A stretch of 64,000 bases of DNA from an uncultured Duodenibacillus sp. (GTDB lineage Bacteria; Pseudomonadota; Gammaproteobacteria; Burkholderiales; Burkholderiaceae_F): NCBI GenBank assembly GCA_944390745.1, contig CALXQK010000004.1, positions 1-64,000 of the forward strand. The letters are read 5' to 3'. Of this stretch, positions 1-8,700 are shown one piece after another (position 1 is the first letter of the stretch; each line of letters opens with the position of its first letter). The notes under the pieces were generated by a model, which did no database searches, was not told the origin of the DNA, and worked only from the letters and a program-made list of their open reading frames with translations. Position numbers and translations under genes: made by a program.

Positions 1-136
1 GGACACGTTCCGATGTATTACTCACCCGTTCGCCACTCGCCATCAGAGAGCAAGCTCTCCATGCTGCCGTTCGACTTGCATGTGTAAAGCATGCCGCCAG
101 CGTTCAATCTGAGCCAGGATCAAACTCTTCAGTTCA
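1..136 (-). rRNA. rrs: 16S ribosomal RNA, 5' end only (partial)
   Basis: The reverse strand carries the canonical start of bacterial 16S rRNA: the 27F site AGAGTTTGATCCTGGCTCAG, then ATTGAACGCTGGCGGCATGC and the V1 hairpin with GAGCTTGCTCTC. The gene runs off the left edge, so only about 136 bases are present. ATTGAACGCTGGCGGCATGC is typical of Beta- and Gammaproteobacteria. The exact mature 5' end is estimated by comparison with E. coli and may be off by a few bases. Confidence 0.97.
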
Positions 137-322
137 ATCTCTGTTTTTTCCTCATCCGCCCTTTGACAGGCTCGACGAGGAGGTCGTGCTCATTTACTCG
201 CCGGAATTGAAAAAGGTTTTGGCCTTTTTCTGCATTCCTTTGTGTGTGAGCACTCGTGATATTTTTTCGAGTCCTTTTGGAATCGTCTATCTCGACGCCC
301 ACACTTATCGGTTCGTTTTCAA

Positions 323-335
323 GTTTTTAAAGAAC
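323..335 (-). promoter_or_regulatory. boxA-like antitermination element in the rRNA leader
   Basis: On the minus strand the leader contains GTTCTTTAAAAAC, close to the proteobacterial rRNA boxA (TGCTCTTTAACA type) bound by NusB/NusE. It lies between the promoter and 16S, where boxA is expected. Confidence 0.6.
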
Positions 336-538
336 TTTTTTCATCGCCTCTCGGCGACAAGGTTGCGAACTATACAGAAGTTCGAACCGTTTTGCAAGTC
401 GTTTCGAAGATTTTTTTGAAATCTCCTCAAATCTTCGTTTTTCCCGTCGAATTTCGGCAAGAAAAAAGAGCTCCTTGCGGCAGCTCTGACTTGTTTGCCT
501 GACCTTCGAGCCGAGCTCTCGTTCAAGCGAGGATGCGC

Positions 539-567
539 ATTATGAAGAGCCGGAAAATGCTTGTCAA
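539..567 (-). promoter_or_regulatory. Strong sigma-70 promoter of the rRNA operon
   Basis: Read on the minus strand, a perfect -35 TTGACA (562-567) is followed after exactly 17 bases by -10 CATAAT (539-544). A GC-rich discriminator (GCGCATCC) follows, the pattern expected of stringently controlled rRNA promoters. Transcription runs left towards 16S, giving a leader of about 400 nt. Confidence 0.85.
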
Positions 568-855
568 GACCGCACCCCCGTTTTTTGCATTCAATCTCGC
601 AATGCACTGATCCAAAAGAAAACTTTCTTCACTGCAGCATCCTCTCCGCCCGCGGCATGACGCAAAGAGAGAGCGCCTTGTTCTGCCGGCGCGCTCCAGG
701 GCGGCCCCGCCCCATTTGCCGCGCAGCCCGACATAATTCGCATCACGCGGGCGCTGGGCGCCCTGCCGCCGCCGGGCTCCTTCGGCAGCAACCCGCACCG
801 GGAGCCCGGCTGCCGCACCCTCTGTTTCTATCCTTTTGCAGCACCAAGAGTATTC

Positions 856-2670
856 ATGCTTCGCTACGACATCAGCCCGCTCGACCCGGAGGCGCATCTT
901 TTCATCGTCGGCATCACCATTGAGGAGCCCACGCCCGCAGAGCAGTTTCTGCGGCTGCCCTCCTGGATTGCCGGCAGCTACATGATCCGCGACTTCGCGG
1001 CCAACATCCAGTCCGAGAAAGCCTTTCTGGGGGAGCGCGAGGTTCCCGTTGAGAAGGTCGACAAGTGCACCTGGCGCGTGAGCACCGCCGGGCGCGCCGC
1101 CGGCGAACCGCTGAGAATCTTCTACCAGCTCTGGGCCTTTGATCCGAGCGTTCGCGGCAACTATCTCGACAACTGCCGCGGCTTCTTCAATCCGGGCGCA
1201 ACCTTCATGGAGCCCCTCGGCATCGACGACTCCAGCGGCATTCTCATCAACATCACGCCGCCCGAGGAGGAGACGCACGCGCAGAGCCTGTCCTGGAAGG
1301 TGGGAACGGGCCTCAGGCGCGCCCGCGGCACCGAGCGCTACGGGTGGGGGCTGTATGAGGCCGCCGACTGCAGCGAGCTCTGGGACTGCCCGGTTGAGCT
1401 CTCGGACTTCACTGCCCTCACCTTCACCGCCGGCGGCACAAGGCACGACATCATCATCAACGACACCAACGCCAACACGGATCTGGAGCGCCTCACGGCC
1501 GACGTGCAGAAGATCTGCGAGGCTGAGTGCCGGCTCTTTGAGCCTGAGACCGGCAGCGCGCCGGTGCCTGAGTACACCTTCCTTCTGAACGTCACCGCCG
1601 CAAGCTTCGGAGGACTTGAACACCGCTGCAGCACGGCGCTCGCCTGCCCGCGCAAGACGCTTCCCGTCACGCACGACGCCGCGCGAGGCGTGCGCACCCG
1701 GGACTATCAGCGGCTGCTCGGACTCTTTGCGCACGAGTACTTCCACACCTGGTTTGTCAAGCGCATCAAGCCCGCGGCATTCGTCAACTGCGCCTTCGAC
1801 GTCGAGGTGAACACAACCCTGCTGTGGCTCTTCGAGGGCTTTACAAGCTACTACGACAACTTCATGCTGCGCCGCACGGGGCTCATCGATGACGCCCAGT
1901 ACGCGGCAATCCTCTCCGAGGACGTCAAGTGCGTCGCCGGTCAGGCCGCCCGCAGCGTCCAGACGCTGGCGCAGGCAAGCTTTGATGCATGGATCAAGTA
2001 CTACAAGCCCGGCCCCAACACGCCCAATGCGCACGTCTCCTACTACCGCCAGGGGGCGCTCGCCGCGCTCACGCTCAATGCCGTCATCCTGAAGAGGACG
2101 CAGGGCAAGCGGAGTCTTGACGACGTCATGCGCCTTTTCTGGTCCGACTGCAAGGCGGCCGGAGACGACTACGGCGGCGTGGGCGAGGAGGACGTCTCTG
2201 AAGTGTTCACGCGCGCCACGGGACTTGATCTCACCGATCTGCTCACCACGCTCACCGAAACCACGACCGAAATCGACTACGCGCGCTTCTGGAAGCCCCT
2301 GGGCATCACCCTGTCGGAAACCAAGCTGCCGCGCATGCGCGCGCTGCTTGGTCTGACCGGAAGCGTCTCCGAGGCGGGATTTCTCGTCAAGCATGTGCAC
2401 GAGGGCGAGGCCGGCCAGTGGATCGGCATCGCCCCCGGCGATCTGCTCATCGCCATCGACGGCGTGCGGATCGCCCCGGGCTCGCTCGAGGACATCCTTG
2501 CGCGCTACGCCGCAGGCGACGAGATGATGATCCACGCCTTCCGCGACGATGCCCTCATGACCTGGAGCCTGCTGCTTGGCGCCGAAAAGAAGCTTTGCGC
2601 CGACGTGCAGATCAAGCCCGTCAAGCTGACCGGGACGTGGATTGAGGGACCGGTCAAACAAAAAGTGTGA
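856..2670 (+). CDS. M61 family metallopeptidase with C-terminal PDZ domain
   Basis: A 604-residue protein of the M61 glycyl-aminopeptidase family. The zinc site is visible as HEYFH at residues 293-297, followed by the third ligand Glu327 in LFEGFTSYY. The N-terminal half (about 1-270) is the beta-rich domain of the family, and a PDZ-like segment lies near residues 490-580 (VKHVHEGEAGQWIGIAPGD). No signal peptide is visible, so the enzyme is probably cytoplasmic. It removes N-terminal residues from peptides in characterised relatives; its substrate here is unknown. The ATG at 856 was chosen because the family starts close to this point. A 13-bp inverted repeat covers the stop codon, and a terminator lies 95 bases downstream. 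Confidence 0.9.
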   Translation: MLRYDISPLDPEAHLFIVGITIEEPTPAEQFLRLPSWIAGSYMIRDFAANIQSEKAFLGEREVPVEKVDKCTWRVSTAGRAAGEPLRIFYQLWAFDPSVRGNYLDNCRGFFNPGATFMEPLGIDDSSGILINITPPEEETHAQSLSWKVGTGLRRARGTERYGWGLYEAADCSELWDCPVELSDFTALTFTAGGTRHDIIINDTNANTDLERLTADVQKICEAECRLFEPETGSAPVPEYTFLLNVTAASFGGLEHRCSTALACPRKTLPVTHDAARGVRTRDYQRLLGLFAHEYFHTWFVKRIKPAAFVNCAFDVEVNTTLLWLFEGFTSYYDNFMLRRTGLIDDAQYAAILSEDVKCVAGQAARSVQTLAQASFDAWIKYYKPGPNTPNAHVSYYRQGALAALTLNAVILKRTQGKRSLDDVMRLFWSDCKAAGDDYGGVGEEDVSEVFTRATGLDLTDLLTTLTETTTEIDYARFWKPLGITLSETKLPRMRALLGLTGSVSEAGFLVKHVHEGEAGQWIGIAPGDLLIAIDGVRIAPGSLEDILARYAAGDEMMIHAFRDDALMTWSLLLGAEKKLCADVQIKPVKLTGTWIEGPVKQKV

Positions 2671-2691
2671 TCAACTGAACTTTTTGTTTGA
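2654..2691 (+). repeat. Perfect 13-bp inverted repeat spanning a stop codon
   Basis: TCAAACAAAAAGT (2654-2666) and ACTTTTTGTTTGA (2679-2691) are exact reverse complements with a 12-base loop that includes the TGA of the M61 peptidase gene. It could fold at the mRNA 3' end; the A/T-rich arms look partly like a terminator but the canonical one is downstream. Confidence 0.6.
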
Positions 2692-2764
2692 TTCCTGCGC
2701 AGACAGAGCGCCCAAACCCCGCCCCGGCGGGCCTCGGGCGCCATCCGTCCGCTCCTTGACGAAC

Positions 2765-2801
2765 ACGCCGCACACGGATGCCTTCGTTGTGCGGCGTTTT
2801 T
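2765..2801 (+). terminator. Rho-independent terminator after the M61 peptidase gene
   Basis: ACGCCGCACA and TGTGCGGCGT form a 10-bp stem with a 13-base loop, followed by a run of T. It lies between two convergent genes (M61 peptidase on plus, histidine kinase on minus). Confidence 0.8.
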
Positions 2802-2862
2802 GTTCCGATGCGTCTTTGTCAAGGCACTGCACCGGCAGACGTCGGACTCGGGTGCGGGCCTT

Positions 2863-4194
2863 TCATGGCTGGCGGCGCTGCTGCGAGTCGAGCCGCCCCG
2901 GGGCGGACTGCACGACGAGATTGACTTCAAAGACGCTGCCCGCCCCAGAGCTTCTGAGCTCGACCGTCCAGCCGGTGCGGCTGCAGATTTTTTTCACGAT
3001 GCTCAGCCCGAGTCCGCAGCCCTGGACATCCGGGTTGCCTTGCGCCGCACTGCCGCGCCTGCGGTCCTGGAACACCGCGTCGCGCTCCCCGGGCGCGATG
3101 CCGGGACCCGTGTCCCGCACAAGAAATCCGCTCGAGGTCTCCTCGAGCTCCACGCTGCCGCGGTCTGTGTATTCAACGGCATTGCGAACGAGATTGTTGA
3201 CGACGGTGACAAGCAGCACGGGGGAATAGCTCCCGGGACAAAGCCCTGTTGCCTTCACGCGCAGCTCCAGCCCCTTTCTTGCGGCAGGCTCCCTCCAGAC
3301 GGAGGCGCAGCGCCTCAGAAGCGAGGCGACCGTGTCGCCGCCCGCCTCCTGCGGCGCGTCCGGGGACTGGCGGGCCAGCTGCAGGAAGAAGGACACCAGA
3401 TCGCGCATCATGTCTGCTGAATGCGTAATTTTTTCAAGCTGCCGGCGCTGCTTGTCGTCAAGCGGCGTCAGCGCCAGAAGCTCGGCGCTTGTCGCAATGA
3501 CGGTCAGCGGCGTTCGCAGCTCGTGGGAGACATCCCTGGTGAAGGACTTTTCGCGCTCAAGCGAGCTGTAGAGGCGCCCGAGCGCGTTGTTGCAAATCCG
3601 GGCGAGCTCCCCGATTTCATCGCTGGTCATCACGGACTCGGAGATCGGCTTGTAGGGAGAGGATCTGGCCGAGGCCTGGACCTCCTGGGCGAGACGATGC
3701 ACCGGCTTGAGGATCAGGCGGCGGGACAGCCACAGGCCAAGCGCGCCCCCAAGGAGAATGACCAGCACGCCGAAGGCGGCCGTCTGAAGCCAGAGCAGGT
3801 TCTCCTGGTGCTCAAAGTTCTCCTGGTCCCTGACGTAGACAAGCTCCCCGCCGTTGTATTTCTCTTTGTAGACGTAGACGGCAGGCGAGTCGCCGAGCTC
3901 CTCATAGCCCTCGGCAAGCCCCTTGAAGCGCTCTGGAATGGGGGCAAGTCCTGCAATGCCGCTGCCGTAGACGGACTCTCCCTCGTCAAGCCGCGGCGCC
4001 CCCTCGCTCTCCAGATCCTCCTTGATGTGCTGAAAGTCCACGGCCATGGATTCGGACATCAGGTAGGCCTCGACAAAGTGCACGCTTCGCCAGATGGCAA
4101 AGGAGTAGCACAGCGCAAGCACGACCACGAGAAAAATCGCCGAGATCATGACGCGCGTCGACAGGCTCTTCGCCCACAGCTTCTCTCTCCACAT
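2863..4194 (-). CDS. Sensor histidine kinase, PmrB/QseC-like
   Basis: A 443-residue inner-membrane sensor kinase. Two membrane segments (about 17-35 and 134-156) bracket a periplasmic sensor region rich in Glu and Asp. A HAMP-like stretch follows, then HisKA with the phospho-acceptor His224 in DVSHELRTPLT, and the ATPase with its N box (NNLVRNAVEYTD), G1 (DTGPGIAPG) and G2 (GCGLGLSIV). It starts 19 bases after the response regulator, so the two are co-transcribed. The divergent neighbour is a phosphoethanolamine transferase, so a PmrB-like role in sensing envelope stress is likely, but the ligand cannot be read from sequence. Confidence 0.88.
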   Translation of the reverse strand: MWREKLWAKSLSTRVMISAIFLVVVLALCYSFAIWRSVHFVEAYLMSESMAVDFQHIKEDLESEGAPRLDEGESVYGSGIAGLAPIPERFKGLAEGYEELGDSPAVYVYKEKYNGGELVYVRDQENFEHQENLLWLQTAAFGVLVILLGGALGLWLSRRLILKPVHRLAQEVQASARSSPYKPISESVMTSDEIGELARICNNALGRLYSSLEREKSFTRDVSHELRTPLTVIATSAELLALTPLDDKQRRQLEKITHSADMMRDLVSFFLQLARQSPDAPQEAGGDTVASLLRRCASVWREPAARKGLELRVKATGLCPGSYSPVLLVTVVNNLVRNAVEYTDRGSVELEETSSGFLVRDTGPGIAPGERDAVFQDRRRGSAAQGNPDVQGCGLGLSIVKKICSRTGWTVELRSSGAGSVFEVNLVVQSAPGRLDSQQRRQP

Positions 4195-4213
4195 GACCTT
4201 TCCCCGTGCTGCC

Positions 4214-4927
4214 CTACTGGCTGGAGGAGGCGTCAGACTGCGACGGGTCGCCGCCGGCGCCGATGCTCCATCCCAGCCTTGGATGCGTCTTGATGAGACT
4301 CATGGCAAAGGGCTTGTCGACAGCCTGGCGCAGCAGGTACATGTTGGCCCTCAGACTGTCGGAGGCCGGCACCGAACCGCCGCTCCAGACAACGGACTCA
4401 AGCCTTTCGCGGCTGACGATGCCCGGCGAGGCGAGCATGAGCGCCTTCAGGATCTTCATGCAGGTCGGGTTGAGCTCAATCGGGCGGCCCGCCCGCGTCA
4501 CGCGCATGAGCCTGCCGTCCATCGCGAGGTCCGCAACGCGCACGACGGCATTCTCAGCGCCGTAGGCGCGGCGCAGCAGCGCCTCGATGCGCGCGGCGAG
4601 CTCCCGCAGGGAAAACGGCTTGACGAGATAGTCGTCGGCGCCCGCGGCCAGTCCGTCGACGCGGTCGTCAATCGTGTCGCGCGCCGTCAGCATCAGGATG
4701 GGAATTTTGGCGTCCGACAGCCGAATGCGCCGGCAAAGCGTCAGCCCGTCCATTCCGGGCAGGCCGATGTCAAGCACCAGCAGATCCACTCCTGCGGCCG
4801 CAAATCGCTCCCATGCGTCAGCCGAACTGGTCGTGCCCTCCACGGTCCAGCCCTTTGCCGACAGGTACTCGACGACGTTGGAAAGAATGTCTGCTGAGTC
4901 CTCCACCACCAAAATCCGAAATCCCAT
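4214..4927 (-). CDS. OmpR/PhoB-family response regulator, PmrA-like
   Basis: A 237-residue two-domain regulator. The receiver domain begins FRILVVEDSADI and has phospho-acceptor Asp53 (LLVLDIGLPG), the switch Thr (MLTARD) and Lys (LVKPFSL). The C-terminal half is a winged-helix domain ending near TKT/IKTHPRLGW. An AGGAGAAAGG ribosome site precedes the ATG. It leads an operon with the histidine kinase and is divergent from the PAP2/EptA fusion gene. Tandem TTTGAC half-sites between them are the natural candidate binding sites for its dimer. Confidence 0.9.
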   Translation of the reverse strand: MGFRILVVEDSADILSNVVEYLSAKGWTVEGTTSSADAWERFAAAGVDLLVLDIGLPGMDGLTLCRRIRLSDAKIPILMLTARDTIDDRVDGLAAGADDYLVKPFSLRELAARIEALLRRAYGAENAVVRVADLAMDGRLMRVTRAGRPIELNPTCMKILKALMLASPGIVSRERLESVVWSGGSVPASDSLRANMYLLRQAVDKPFAMSLIKTHPRLGWSIGAGGDPSQSDASSSQ

Positions 4928-5063
4928 ACCGAGTCCTTTCTCCTGCCGGGATTCGCCCGGCCTCGTGATTCATTCGCTGACGCAAGCAGTCTAGAGGCGC
5001 CGGCCCGCCGCCCGGCCGCAGCCCGCGTCTTTTTTCCAAGGGGAGTTGCCCGCCGTCAGAGCA

Positions 5064-5103
5064 TTTGACGGATTTTTGACGGAGTTTTTGACCTCTTTTT
5101 GAC
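5064..5103. promoter_or_regulatory. Four tandem TTTGAC repeats, putative response-regulator operator
   Basis: TTTGAC occurs at 5064, 5075, 5087 and 5098, so successive copies are 11, 12 and 11 bases apart, about one helical turn. OmpR/PhoB/PmrA-type regulators bind direct repeats at this period. The block sits in the 267-base gap between the regulator gene and the eptA-like gene. An AACAAT -10-like hexamer at 5114-5119 would place the last copy over the -35 of the eptA-like gene, a class II activation layout. Binding is inferred. Confidence 0.55.
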
Positions 5104-5194
5104 TGTGGAAAAGAACAATGAGCCGATGAACTCCGAGGGTTTTCACCAAACCCAAGGCATGCGTTGATTTTTCAGTGTTCTTGTCCGACATTCC

Positions 5195-7549
5195 ATGAAC
5201 AATTCGACCCGTCAAGTCAGTGCGCGCCCGCTCAATCTGCTGCTCTGCATCGTGCTGCCGGCATGGCTTTTGCTCTGGCTGGCAGTGTTTCCCCCGCACG
5301 CGGTGGACCTGGCCGTTGCCAAGGCCATTGACCAGGCAGGCATTGCCGCCGCGCTTGACTCCTCCCTCGGCGCCTGGGCGCGCCCCTTCCTGCATGAGGC
5401 AAGCAAATGGACGGCCATTGCCTCGGCCGCGGTCGTCGTGTTTGTGCTTGTCTCGGGATGGCGCACGCATGCCGAGCAGCCGCAGCGCACAAAAAGGCTG
5501 GTCTACATTCTGGCGGCGATGCTCGCCTGCGTTGCCCTTGTCGGCTTTCTCAAGCAGACAACGGGCGTCTTCTGCCCCAGGACAACGGTTGCCTTCGGCG
5601 GCGTCAATCCAATCACCGACCCGCATTTCGGCCTGTCCTTTGTTCCCGGCCGCTGCTGGCCCGGCGGCGCAGCCGGAAGCGGATTCTGCCTTTTTGCATT
5701 TTTCTTTGCACTGCGCGAAAGCCGCCCGAAGGCGGCGCGCCTGGCGCTGGCCGCGGCCCTGCTGCTGGGCTCAGTTTCAGGCTTTGAGCGCATGGCCTCC
5801 GGGCTGCACTTTTTGTCGCACAACGTTGTGTCGCTGCTGCTTGACTGGACGCTGTGCGCATCCATCTACGTGCTCATGTTCGAGCGCAGGGGCATTTTCT
5901 CGCGCATCCGCAGCGAGGCGGCAGGCCTCTCGGGCATTGATGCCGCGGCATTCTGCGTGCTGTGGTGGGTGTTTGTCTTCAATGGCCCCGCCCTCGAGCA
6001 CGTCAGCGGCCTTGCGCCTGTAGGCGGAGCGCTGCCGGGCGGCCGCGGCTGGCAGCTTGCCGCGGCCTGCACGCTGCTTTTTGCCGCCGGCTCCGCGGCG
6101 ATTTTCTGCCTTGCCTACGCGCTGCCGGCCATTCTGAGAAAGGCGCTCCTGTGCCTGCTGCATGCGGCGGCGGCCATATCGTTTGCCGGCATCGTGCTCT
6201 ACGGCACCCTCATGACGCCCGACATGGTGCGCAACGCACTTGCAACGGACTGGCAGGAGGCCTCGGGCTACCTCGGCATGCGGACGGCCTTTGTCTTTTT
6301 GTGGAGCCTTCTGCCGCCAGTGCTGGCAACGCTTCTGTCTGCAGACATCCGGTACAGGCTCAGGCTTGTGGGGGGCGCCGCGGGCTTTCTTGCCGCAGGC
6401 GCTGCCGTGATTCTTCTGAACTTTCAGGTTTTTGCCGGCGCCATCCGCTCCGACAGGTCCCTGCGCTACCAGATCGCGCCCGTCACGCTGGTGGCCTCCG
6501 TCGTCAGAACGGTGACGCATGATGCCAGCCCCGACAGCGCAAGGCAGAGAATCGTGACGGATCCGTCGCCCGTTCTGACGGCAAGCTACGACAAGCCGAC
6601 GCTCTTTGTGGTTGTGGTTGGGGAAACGACGCGCTCGGCCAACTGGGAGCTTGCCGGGTACGGCCGCGTCACGAACGGAAAGCTTGCGGCGCGCGACGTG
6701 ATTTCGTTTCCCGTCGTCACCGCCTGCGGAACGTCGACGGACGTGTCGCTGCCGTGCATGATGAGCCGCATCGGCCGCAGCGACTACAACCGCAAGCGCA
6801 TCATCAGCGAGGAGACGCTGCCCGACGTGCTGCACCGGGCGGGCTATGCGGTGAAGTGGATCGACAATCAGTCCGGCTGCAAGGGCGTCTGCGACCGCGT
6901 CGAGTCCCGCCGTGCAGACAGCAGCCTCAATCCGCAGCTGTGCCCCGACGGGCGCTGCTACGACGGCATTCTCGTCGAGGAGGTCAAGCGGGAGGTCGAG
7001 CAGCTTGCCTCAGGCGGCTCGAACAAGCCCGTGGTGCTCTTTCTGCACATGATCGGACAGCACGGCCCGGCCTATGCCGAACGCTCTCCGCAAGTCCGCA
7101 AGGCCTTCGGTCCTGAGTGCACCGACAGCGACCTGTCGAGCTGCTCGCGGGAAGGAATCGTCAACGCCTACGACAACGGCGTCGCCTACACAGACCGCGT
7201 GCTTGACGCAATCATCGGCGTACTGGAGTCAAGAAGCGACATCGCCTCCGGCATGCTCTTTATATCGGACCACGGCGAGAGCCTCGGCGAGCACGGCCTG
7301 TACCTTCACGGAGCGCCGTACTGGCTGGGTCTGAGCGAGCAGATCGACGTCCCGATGGTGATGTGGTTCTCTGACGGCCTTGCAAGGGCCGAGGGCGGAC
7401 GGCTTGAGGCGCTCAGGCAAAAGGCACAGGACAAGATCCGGCCCTCGCACGAAAACCTCTACCATACAATGCTCGGCCTGCTGGGCGTCCAGAGCAGCAC
7501 CTACCGGCCTAACTTTGATCTGACAAACGCGCCCGTGCCCCGCTCATGA
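5195..7549 (+). CDS. PAP2-like domain fused to phosphoethanolamine transferase (EptA family)
   Basis: A 784-residue inner-membrane protein with two parts. Residues about 95-225 resemble a PAP2 lipid phosphatase: K-x6-CP (KQTTGVFCP), a PGG motif and R-x5-H-x3-H (RMASGLHFLSH). Further membrane helices lead into an EptA-type domain with GETTRS, the nucleophile Thr in CGTSTDVSLPCM (about residue 512) and the metal site SDHGES (about 690). EptA moves phosphoethanolamine from phosphatidylethanolamine onto lipid A phosphates in the periplasm and gives polymyxin resistance. In the PAP2 half, motif 2 reads PGGAAGSG where active relatives have PGGHAS, so the conserved His is missing. The divergent PmrAB-like pair probably controls the gene. 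Confidence 0.85.
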   Translation: MNNSTRQVSARPLNLLLCIVLPAWLLLWLAVFPPHAVDLAVAKAIDQAGIAAALDSSLGAWARPFLHEASKWTAIASAAVVVFVLVSGWRTHAEQPQRTKRLVYILAAMLACVALVGFLKQTTGVFCPRTTVAFGGVNPITDPHFGLSFVPGRCWPGGAAGSGFCLFAFFFALRESRPKAARLALAAALLLGSVSGFERMASGLHFLSHNVVSLLLDWTLCASIYVLMFERRGIFSRIRSEAAGLSGIDAAAFCVLWWVFVFNGPALEHVSGLAPVGGALPGGRGWQLAAACTLLFAAGSAAIFCLAYALPAILRKALLCLLHAAAAISFAGIVLYGTLMTPDMVRNALATDWQEASGYLGMRTAFVFLWSLLPPVLATLLSADIRYRLRLVGGAAGFLAAGAAVILLNFQVFAGAIRSDRSLRYQIAPVTLVASVVRTVTHDASPDSARQRIVTDPSPVLTASYDKPTLFVVVVGETTRSANWELAGYGRVTNGKLAARDVISFPVVTACGTSTDVSLPCMMSRIGRSDYNRKRIISEETLPDVLHRAGYAVKWIDNQSGCKGVCDRVESRRADSSLNPQLCPDGRCYDGILVEEVKREVEQLASGGSNKPVVLFLHMIGQHGPAYAERSPQVRKAFGPECTDSDLSSCSREGIVNAYDNGVAYTDRVLDAIIGVLESRSDIASGMLFISDHGESLGEHGLYLHGAPYWLGLSEQIDVPMVMWFSDGLARAEGGRLEALRQKAQDKIRPSHENLYHTMLGLLGVQSSTYRPNFDLTNAPVPRS

Positions 7550-7611
7550 GCGCGGGGAAGGACTGGGCCCCGTTCCGCGGGCCCTCGGCGGGGCCGCCGC
7601 CCCCGGGCTTG

Positions 7612-8700
7612 TCACGACCAGCCGCACTCGCGCATGGTCTCAAGAACGAGCGGCTGCGGCACGCGCTCCACGGCGCTCTCGCCGATGGCGCGCATGACGA
7701 CAAAGCGCACGACGCCGCCCAGGGACTTCTTGTCTCCGAGCATCGCCTCCCAGGCGCGCTGCGCGCTGATGCCGCCGATCCGGGCGGGAAGCCCTGCCGC
7801 GGTCACCAGAGACCGAATGCGGTCGACGTCCCCCTCGGAGAGATACCCCAGGCGGCGTGAGAGCACGGCGGCCATCACGGTGCCCGCGGCCACCGCCTCC
7901 CCGTGCAGCCAGCGGCTGAAGCCGGTTTCCTTTTCAATGGCATGCCCAAAGGTGTGCCCGAGGTTGAGCTTGGCGCGCTCGCCCGTTTCGCGCTCGTCCC
8001 GGTGCACGATGTCGGCCTTCATGCGGCAGCAGTGCGCAACAACCTCCGAGACGGTCCCGGCATCAAGCGCACGCAGTGCGTGCATGCTGCGCTCGAGCGT
8101 CTCGACAAAGCGCGCGTCCCCGAGAAAGCCGTACTTCACCACCTCGGCAATGCCCGCGCTCACCTGCCTGGCATCGAGCGTTTTCAGAACGTCCGGATCG
8201 ACGAGCACACTTGAGGGCTGGTGAAAGGCGCCGATCAGGTTTTTCCCCGCCGGCAGGTTCACCCCCGTCTTGCCGCCCACGCTGCTGTCGACCTGCGAGA
8301 GCACGGTCGTCGGAATCTGCATAAAGCCGATGCCGCGCATCCACATGCTCGCGGCAAATCCCGTCATGTCGCCCACGACGCCGCCGCCCAGGGCCACCAT
8401 GAAGCTGCGCCGGTCAAGCCCGCAGTCGACGGCCGCATCCAGAATCAGGCGCACGTGGTCGAGATCCTTGAACTGCTCCCCGTCGGGCAGCTGCACCATC
8501 GCCGCCGGAACACCGGGCAGCGCCCGGCGGATCGACTCAAGAACCCTTTCGCCGTAAAGCGGACCCACGGTCGTGTTGGTCACCACCAGAACGCGCGTCG
8601 CATTCAGACGCGCGAGCTCCTGCCCGGCCCGGTCAATCACCCCGGAGCCGATGAATATCGGATAGGAGCGTGCGCCGAGCGCCACATCGATTTCAATCAT
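7612..8700 (-). CDS. aroB: 3-dehydroquinate synthase
   Basis: A 362-residue enzyme that closes DAHP to 3-dehydroquinate, step two of the shikimate pathway (NAD and divalent metal dependent, cytoplasmic). Typical segments are visible: PDGEQFKDL, the GGGVVGDMTGFAAS glycine-rich loop, PTTVLSQVDSSVGGKTGVN, and LNLGHTFGHAIE with its metal-binding histidines. The start at 8700 (MIEIDVALG) was chosen over a longer frame because it matches the family N-terminus and overlaps the end of aroK by 8 bases (ATGATTGA), implying translational coupling. It ends convergent with the eptA-like gene, 62 bases away. Confidence 0.95.
   Translation of the reverse strand: MIEIDVALGARSYPIFIGSGVIDRAGQELARLNATRVLVVTNTTVGPLYGERVLESIRRALPGVPAAMVQLPDGEQFKDLDHVRLILDAAVDCGLDRRSFMVALGGGVVGDMTGFAASMWMRGIGFMQIPTTVLSQVDSSVGGKTGVNLPAGKNLIGAFHQPSSVLVDPDVLKTLDARQVSAGIAEVVKYGFLGDARFVETLERSMHALRALDAGTVSEVVAHCCRMKADIVHRDERETGERAKLNLGHTFGHAIEKETGFSRWLHGEAVAAGTVMAAVLSRRLGYLSEGDVDRIRSLVTAAGLPARIGGISAQRAWEAMLGDKKSLGGVVRFVVMRAIGESAVERVPQPLVLETMRECGWS

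Larger units (their letters stand above)
137..855. other. rRNA leader and promoter region; no protein gene seen
   Basis: This 0.7 kb gap holds the minus-strand rRNA leader (about 137-530) and the rRNA promoter (539-567). The leader is AT-richer than its surroundings. It includes a boxA-like element (323-335) and a hairpin with perfect 9-bp arms (405-413 and 429-437, CGAAGATTT/AAATCTTCG). The part from 568 to 855 should contain the promoter of the M61 peptidase gene, but no convincing -35/-10 pair was found. The short reading frames here have no recognisable content. Confidence 0.6.

Noticed and set aside
523-2661. Long minus-strand frame of 712 codons opposite the M61 peptidase
   Set aside because: It mirrors the high-GC plus-strand gene, has low-complexity Val/Arg/Gly/Ala composition and no recognisable domain; the M61 frame has clear catalytic motifs.
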